Assembly (NCBI GenBank): GCA_900540045.1
Contig: UQEF01000032.1
Location: 1 to 28,288, forward strand
DNA: 28,288 nt
Direction of reading: 5' to 3'
Source of the DNA: an uncultured Eubacteriales bacterium
GTDB lineage: Bacteria > Bacillota > Clostridia > Christensenellales > Aristaeellaceae
Within the stretch, counting starts at the first letter, position 1, and each line of letters opens with the position of its first letter. Position numbers and translations under genes: made by a program. The notes under the pieces are model-generated. The model was given only the letters and a program-made list of their open reading frames with translations. It was not told where the DNA came from and did no database searches. Of the stretch, positions 24,233-28,288 are shown in pieces.

Positions 24233-25261
24233 ATGCCGCTTGACGCCTGCTATTCCCTTGACCAGACCCTGCGCCTCCTCTCCATCCCCAGCCCCACGGG
24301 CTATCCCCGTCAGGTATGCGGCGCCCTCGTAGAAACGCTGGAAGGCCTTGGCTTTTCTCCCCGGCAGCTCCGCAAAGGCGGCGTGGTGTGCCCCCTGGGC
24401 GGCGAGGGACGTCCTCTCGCGCTGGCTGCGCATGTGGACACGCTGGGGCTGATGGTGCGCGCCGTCAAGCCGGACGGGCGGCTGGCCTTCACCTGCCTGG
24501 GCGGGCCGTCCCTGCAGGCGGTAGAGACCGAAAATGTGACCGTCATCACCCGCGGAGGCCAGCGCTACACCGGCGTGGTGGAGCTGCGCAACGCCTCCAA
24601 GCACGTCAACCGCGAGCTGGACAGCGAAAAGCGCGACGACACGACGCTGGAGATCCTGCTGGACGAGGAGGTTTCCTCCCGCGAGGACGTGGAGCGGCTG
24701 GGCATCGCCGTGGGCGATATCGTCTGCCTGGACCCCCGCGCCCGCGTGACCGAAAGCGGCTTCATCCGCAGCCGCTTTCTGGACGACAAGCTCAGCGCCG
24801 GCATGCTGCTGACGCTGGCCAGGGGCGTGGCGGAAGGTACCGTCCGGCTTTCGCGCAAGGTCACGCTGTTTTTCTCCGTCTATGAGGAGGTCGGCCACGG
24901 CGCGTCCTGCGGCCTCCCGGAGGATACCGAGGACCTTCTGGTGGTCGATATGGGCTGCGTGGGCGAGGGGCTTTCCTGCCGCGAACAGCAGGTATCCATC
25001 TGCGCCAAGGATTCCTCCGGCCCCTATGATTACGAAATGACCGGCGAGCTCATCGCGCTGGCCAAGTCAAACGGCATCGACTACGCCGTGGACGTATACC
25101 CCGCCTACGGCAGCGATGCGGCGGCGGCGCTGCGCGCGGGGCGTGACGTGCGCTTTGCGCTCATCGGCGCGGGCGTATACGCCTCGCACGGGTATGAGCG
25201 CAGCCACCGCAAGGGCGTGGAGAACACCCTGCGCCTGATCGAAGCGGCCGTGACCGCCTGA
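24233..25261 (+). CDS. M42 family metallopeptidase (glutamyl aminopeptidase type)
   Basis: This is a cytosolic dinuclear-metal aminopeptidase that trims peptides, usually as a large dodecamer. ATG 24233 has GGAGG nine bases upstream; the in-frame ATG at 24212 lacks one. The 342 residues fit the family. Metal and catalytic residues are seen in AAHVDTLGLM (H67, D69), FLDDKLSAG (D184/D185), YEEVGHGAS (E218/E219), VVDMG, and the late SHGYERSH. An insertion with the PDZ-like apical domain spans about 75-165. It is not a usual member of the yabN-yabO segment and here separates HU from rqcP. Substrate preference is not readable. Confidence 0.9.
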   Translation: MPLDACYSLDQTLRLLSIPSPTGYPRQVCGALVETLEGLGFSPRQLRKGGVVCPLGGEGRPLALAAHVDTLGLMVRAVKPDGRLAFTCLGGPSLQAVETENVTVITRGGQRYTGVVELRNASKHVNRELDSEKRDDTTLEILLDEEVSSREDVERLGIAVGDIVCLDPRARVTESGFIRSRFLDDKLSAGMLLTLARGVAEGTVRLSRKVTLFFSVYEEVGHGASCGLPEDTEDLLVVDMGCVGEGLSCREQQVSICAKDSSGPYDYEMTGELIALAKSNGIDYAVDVYPAYGSDAAAALRAGRDVRFALIGAGVYASHGYERSHRKGVENTLRLIEAAVTA

Positions 25262-25277
25262 AAGGAGCAAACCCCTC

Positions 25278-25556
25278 ATGAGGTTGGACAAGTTTTTGAA
25301 GGTTTCGCGCATCATCAAGCGCCGCACCGTGGCCAACGAGGCCTGCTCGGGCGGCCGCGTATCGCTCAACGGCAAGGTGGCCAAGCCCGGCGCGGAGGTG
25401 CGCGAGGGCGACGTGCTGGAGATCCGCTTCGGCAGCCGGGTGGGGCGCTACCGCATCCAGAGCGTGAAGGAAACCGTGCGCAAGGAAGGAGCGCAGGACA
25501 TGTACGAGGTGCTTGAGGAGGATGAGCAGACGCGCATGGAGCGCGGGGAGGCATAA
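25278..25556 (+). CDS. rqcP: RqcP (YabO), S4-domain ribosome quality-control factor
   Basis: This is a small RNA-binding protein that works with RqcH on stalled 50S subunits to help add C-terminal alanine tails. ATG 25278 has AAAGGAG upstream. The 92 residues are an S4 domain from the first residue: RLDKFLKVSRIIKRRTVANEACSGGRV, then LNGKVAKPGAEVREGDVLEI. A charged tail follows, ending MERGEA. The gene follows M42 by 16 bases and ispD begins one base after its stop, so it is part of a tight operon. In Bacillus the gene also lies downstream of yabN. Confidence 0.93.
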   Translation: MRLDKFLKVSRIIKRRTVANEACSGGRVSLNGKVAKPGAEVREGDVLEIRFGSRVGRYRIQSVKETVRKEGAQDMYEVLEEDEQTRMERGEA

Positions 25557-25557
25557 G

Positions 25558-26259
25558 GTGAAAAGCTACGCCATCATCTTGGGCGGGGGCAGCGGCCGCC
25601 GCATGGAGGCGGACCGCAACAAGGTGTTTCTGCCGCTTCGGGGCATTCCCGCCATCGTGCGGGCCATCGCGCCGTTTTCCGCGCTCTGCGCGGGCGCGGT
25701 GGTGGTGGCTGCCGCCGCCGAGGTGGAGGAGATGCGCGCGGTGATCGCCCGCTGCGGGCTGGACCGCTTTGTGATGCGGGTGGTGCCCGGCGGCGCGGAG
25801 CGGCAGGACTCGGTGCGCTGCGGGCTGGACGCCCTGCCGGCCGACGCCGAATGCGTGCTCATCCACGACGGCGCGCGCGCTCTGGTCACCGAGGACGTCA
25901 TCCGCCGCGCCATCGAATCGGTGGAGAAGCGCGGTTCGGGCATCGCGTCGATGCCTGTGACCGACACCATCAAGCGCGCCGCGCCCGACGGGCTGGTGCT
26001 GGATACCCCCGACCGATCTGCCCTTCGCGCCATGCAGACCCCGCAGGCCTTCCGGGTGGAGCTGATCCGTAAAGCCCACGAGATCGCCCGCCGGGACGGG
26101 TTTTTGGGGACGGACGACGCCGCTTTGCTGGAGCATGCGGGCATGCCGGTCTACCTGTGCGAGGGCAGCCGCGAAAACCTCAAGCTCACCACTCCCACCG
26201 ACCTCATGCTCGCCGGGCTGATTCTGGCCGCGCGGGCGGAAAAGGAGCTGATTGGATGA
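25558..26259 (+). CDS. ispD: 2-C-methyl-D-erythritol 4-phosphate cytidylyltransferase
   Basis: The enzyme adds CMP to methylerythritol phosphate, the third step of the MEP isoprenoid pathway. GTG 25558 follows GGGGAGG at 25543-25549 in the end of rqcP. The ATG at 25513 is inside rqcP and far from a suitable site. The 233 residues are of normal length. The CTP-binding signature is GGGSGRRMEADRNKVFLPL at the N-terminus. Later marks are GGAERQDSVRCGLDAL, VLIHDGARALV, PVTDTIKRA, and TPQAFR. The stop overlaps the start of ispF, giving stoichiometric coupling of these two consecutive-pathway enzymes. Confidence 0.96.
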   Translation: MKSYAIILGGGSGRRMEADRNKVFLPLRGIPAIVRAIAPFSALCAGAVVVAAAAEVEEMRAVIARCGLDRFVMRVVPGGAERQDSVRCGLDALPADAECVLIHDGARALVTEDVIRRAIESVEKRGSGIASMPVTDTIKRAAPDGLVLDTPDRSALRAMQTPQAFRVELIRKAHEIARRDGFLGTDDAALLEHAGMPVYLCEGSRENLKLTTPTDLMLAGLILAARAEKELIG

Positions 26260-26747
26260 TGCGCATCGGACACGGCATGGACGTGCATCGCCTGGTGGAG
26301 GGCCGAAAGCTCATCCTCTGCGGGGTGGAGGTGCCCCACACGCTGGGCCTGCTGGGCCACAGCGACGCCGACGTGGCCACCCATGCCCTGATGGACGCGC
26401 TGCTGGGCGCGGCTGCGCTGGGCGATATCGGCAAGCTCTTTCCCGATACGGACGAGCGCTACCGCGGCGCGGACTCCATCAGGCTGCTGAAGGAAGTCTG
26501 CGCGCTGCTCCGCCGGGAAGGCTATGCGCTGGGCAACGCGGACGTGACCATCGTGGCGCAGCGGCCCAAACTGCGCCCCTACATCGACGTCATGCGGGCC
26601 CGTCTGGCTCAGGCCATGGGCGTGGAGGATGGCCGCGTGAGCGTCAAGGCCACCACCACCGAACATCTCGGGTTTGAGGGCGAGGAGCTGGGCATCAGCG
26701 CGCACGCGGTATGCCTGCTGGAAACGCTCTCCCCTGAACCGAGGTAA
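26256..26747 (+). CDS. ispF: 2-C-methyl-D-erythritol 2,4-cyclodiphosphate synthase
   Basis: The enzyme closes the cyclodiphosphate ring in the MEP pathway as a trimer with one zinc per site. ATG 26256 overlaps the ispD stop (26257-26259) and has AAAGGAG at 26241-26247; the ATG at 26259 is an alternative. The 163 residues match the family. Metal ligands are D9 and H11 in GHGMDVHRL and H43 in DVATHALMDALLG. The substrate loop is LGHSDADV, DIGKLFPDTD is the flexible region, and VSVKATTTEHLGFEGE is the C-terminal signature. All expected residues are present. Confidence 0.96.
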   Translation: MMRIGHGMDVHRLVEGRKLILCGVEVPHTLGLLGHSDADVATHALMDALLGAAALGDIGKLFPDTDERYRGADSIRLLKEVCALLRREGYALGNADVTIVAQRPKLRPYIDVMRARLAQAMGVEDGRVSVKATTTEHLGFEGEELGISAHAVCLLETLSPEPR

Positions 26748-26751
26748 CGTC

Positions 26752-28288
26752 ATGTGCCGCGTCCGAAACCGCCTGCAGCTCGCGGCGGTTTCGGAGCGCA
26801 ACGGCATACTGCTTATAGTCTCTCTTTCGTTTCTGGCAGGCTGTCTGTCGGCCCTGCGGCTGACGGGCGGGCTCTGGCTCTGGGGTCTCGCAGGGCTGTC
26901 CCTTCTGATGGGATGGCTCCTGCGCAGGCTGGGCGCGGGCGCGGGGATTGCGCTCGCGTTCTGCTTTTTCGCGCTGGGTGCGCTTCGCTTTCAGGCCGCC
27001 TATTTCACGCCCCAGCCTGATCCCGGCACCTATGAGATCACCGGATATGTCTACGGCGGTGCGGGCGAGCGCCCGGACCAGCGCGTGGCCTTCGTGCTGG
27101 ACGATGTAGCGCTGGATGGTGCGCCCGCTTCGGGCAGGGCCTATTGCACGCTGCATTACGATGACGTCCCGCCCGTGCTGTTCGACGGCGCGCAGGTCCG
27201 CTTCGAGGGGCGCGTGTATCTGCCGGATGGAAAATCCGGCGAGCCGCATATGGATTTCGCCCTGTGGATGCGCCAAAGCGGCCAGTCCTTCGGCATCGCC
27301 GCCTATCAGGGAATCGCGGTGCTCAACGGCGAGGCGGACGCGCCCGTCAGGGACGCGGCCTACCGCGTGCGCCAGTCCTTCATCCGCGCGCTGGAGCGTG
27401 TCATGGGCGAGGAAGCGCGCGTGGCCGTGGCGCTGCTGCTGGGCGAGCGCGACGGGCTGAGCCGGCAGGAGCGCGAGGCGTTCGAAACGCTGGGCGTGGC
27501 GCATGTGATGAGCGTGTCTGGCCTGCACGTCGGACTGTTGGGCGGTCTTTTGCTGGGCGTGATGCGCCGACTGCGCGTGCGCCGCGTGCTGCGGCTGCCG
27601 GCTCTGGCGGTGTTTCTGGCGGGATACTGCGCGCTCACGGGATTTTCCGCCGCCTCGGTGCGGGCGGCGGTCATGCTGATGCTCACGCTGCTGGCGCAGC
27701 TGGCCTCGCGCAGGCCCGACCGCCTGACCACGCTGGCCGCCGCCATGCTGGTTGTGCTGGCGCTGGACCCGCTGCAGGCATGGTCGGCGGGGTTTGTGCT
27801 CAGCTTTTCGGCCATGCTGGGCATCACGCTGCTCCTGCCGCCGCTGACGCGCCTGTTTGTCCGCCTGTTTCCCTATCCGGAAAAGAGCCGTCCCCTTCGG
27901 TACGCGCTGGGCCGGTTGGGACGGGGTGCGCTGTCGCTGACGGCGGTTTCGCTCGCCGCGCAGGTGGGCGTGCTGTTGCCCACAGCGGCGTACTTTCACC
28001 AGCTCCCGCTCTACGGCGTGCTGATTAACCTGCTCATTGTGCCGCTGGCAGGCACGATGCTCACGCCCCTGTGCGCCATAACGCTGCTGTTTTCCTCCGT
28101 TCCCCTCGCGGGGCAGGCGCTGGGCTGGACCGCTTCCCTGCTGGCGCGGCTGCTGCTGTGGCTGGTGGCGCTGCTGTCCGAGCTGCCGGGCGCAGCGTTG
28201 CGCGTGGCATCGCCGCCCGTGCTGGCAGGCCCCGCGCTGGAGCCCTTGATGGAGGAGGTGTTCCACGGGGCGGCCTTCTCAAAGTCGC
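26752..28288 (+). CDS. comEC: ComEC/Rec2 DNA-uptake channel, N-terminal part
   Basis: This is a membrane channel that passes single-stranded DNA into the cell during natural transformation. ATG 26752 follows the ispF stop by four bases, and the frame stays open to the window edge, so about 512 codons are visible. An N-terminal hydrophobic part (IVSLSFLAGCLSALRL onward) leads to an OB-like soluble region with GYVYGGAGERPDQRVAFVLD. The competence domain follows, with HVMSVSGLHVGLLGG, GFSAASVRAAVMLML, and WSAGFVLSFSAMLGI. A beta-lactamase-like part would lie beyond the edge. The last ~20 visible residues (LEPLMEEVFHGAAFS) are less hydrophobic than expected. The long opposite-strand frame is a shadow. 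Confidence 0.93.
   Translation, partial: MCRVRNRLQLAAVSERNGILLIVSLSFLAGCLSALRLTGGLWLWGLAGLSLLMGWLLRRLGAGAGIALAFCFFALGALRFQAAYFTPQPDPGTYEITGYVYGGAGERPDQRVAFVLDDVALDGAPASGRAYCTLHYDDVPPVLFDGAQVRFEGRVYLPDGKSGEPHMDFALWMRQSGQSFGIAAYQGIAVLNGEADAPVRDAAYRVRQSFIRALERVMGEEARVAVALLLGERDGLSRQEREAFETLGVAHVMSVSGLHVGLLGGLLLGVMRRLRVRRVLRLPALAVFLAGYCALTGFSAASVRAAVMLMLTLLAQLASRRPDRLTTLAAAMLVVLALDPLQAWSAGFVLSFSAMLGITLLLPPLTRLFVRLFPYPEKSRPLRYALGRLGRGALSLTAVSLAAQVGVLLPTAAYFHQLPLYGVLINLLIVPLAGTMLTPLCAITLLFSSVPLAGQALGWTASLLARLLLWLVALLSELPGAALRVASPPVLAGPALEPLMEEVFHGAAFSKS

Noticed and set aside
26695..28266. 523-residue minus-strand frame opposite comEC
   Set aside because: It is composed of Gln/Arg/His-rich low-complexity sequence. 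The plus strand encodes clear ComEC, whose frame simply has no stop before the window ends.
1..28288. CRISPR arrays, tRNA or rRNA genes
   Set aside because: No regularly spaced repeats and no tRNA-like cloverleaf or rRNA sequence were noticed on reading. A dedicated RNA search was not possible here.

Overview
The window looks like a chromosome segment from a high-GC, endospore-lineage member of the Bacillota (Clostridia-like). Three things support this. Ribosome binding sites are strong AGGAGG types, with frequent TTG and GTG starts. A block from about 20.07 kb onward follows the Bacillus/Clostridia order spoVT - yabM - yabN - yabO. Promoters are of sigma-A type. The right third is visibly more GC-rich than the left two thirds. 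The stretch at 6.4-7.1 kb is markedly AT-rich.

Left region (1-17.4 kb): a surface-polysaccharide locus, all on the + strand. It opens with the end of an ABC-2 permease (Wzm-like) and its ATPase (Wzt-like). Then come a phosphohexomutase, a GT4 glycosyltransferase, mannose-1-phosphate guanylyltransferase and GDP-mannose 4,6-dehydratase. A decayed interval follows, with a strong hairpin, an IS630-type transposase remnant and only the last ~35 codons of rmlA. Next are intact rmlC and rmlD, a dead second Wzt-like ATPase, a 956-residue tandem glycosyltransferase, an apparently frameshifted acyltransferase-3, a GDP-6-deoxymannose reductase-like gene (Rmd), and an AlgX/AlgJ-like plus MBOAT pair for O-acetylation. 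A perfect hairpin terminator closes the locus. The combination PMM/GMP/GMD/RMD with Wzm/Wzt predicts GDP-D-rhamnose and an ABC-exported, O-acetylated rhamnose-containing glycan. The dTDP-L-rhamnose genes are incomplete here.

Middle region (17.4-20.5 kb): a short antisense remnant of a gmd 3' end, an 87-residue unknown protein, and a large serine recombinase. The recombinase reading frame continues without a stop into residues ~27-178 of the sporulation regulator SpoVT. This is the most striking feature. It looks like an integration junction inside spoVT, so the DNA to the left, perhaps including the polysaccharide locus, may be an inserted element whose other end lies outside the window.

Right region (20.5-28.3 kb): conserved housekeeping genes. 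They are a YabM/SpoVB-like flippase, YabN (methylase plus MazG), HU, an M42 aminopeptidase, RqcP, IspD, IspF, and the 5' part of comEC running off the end.
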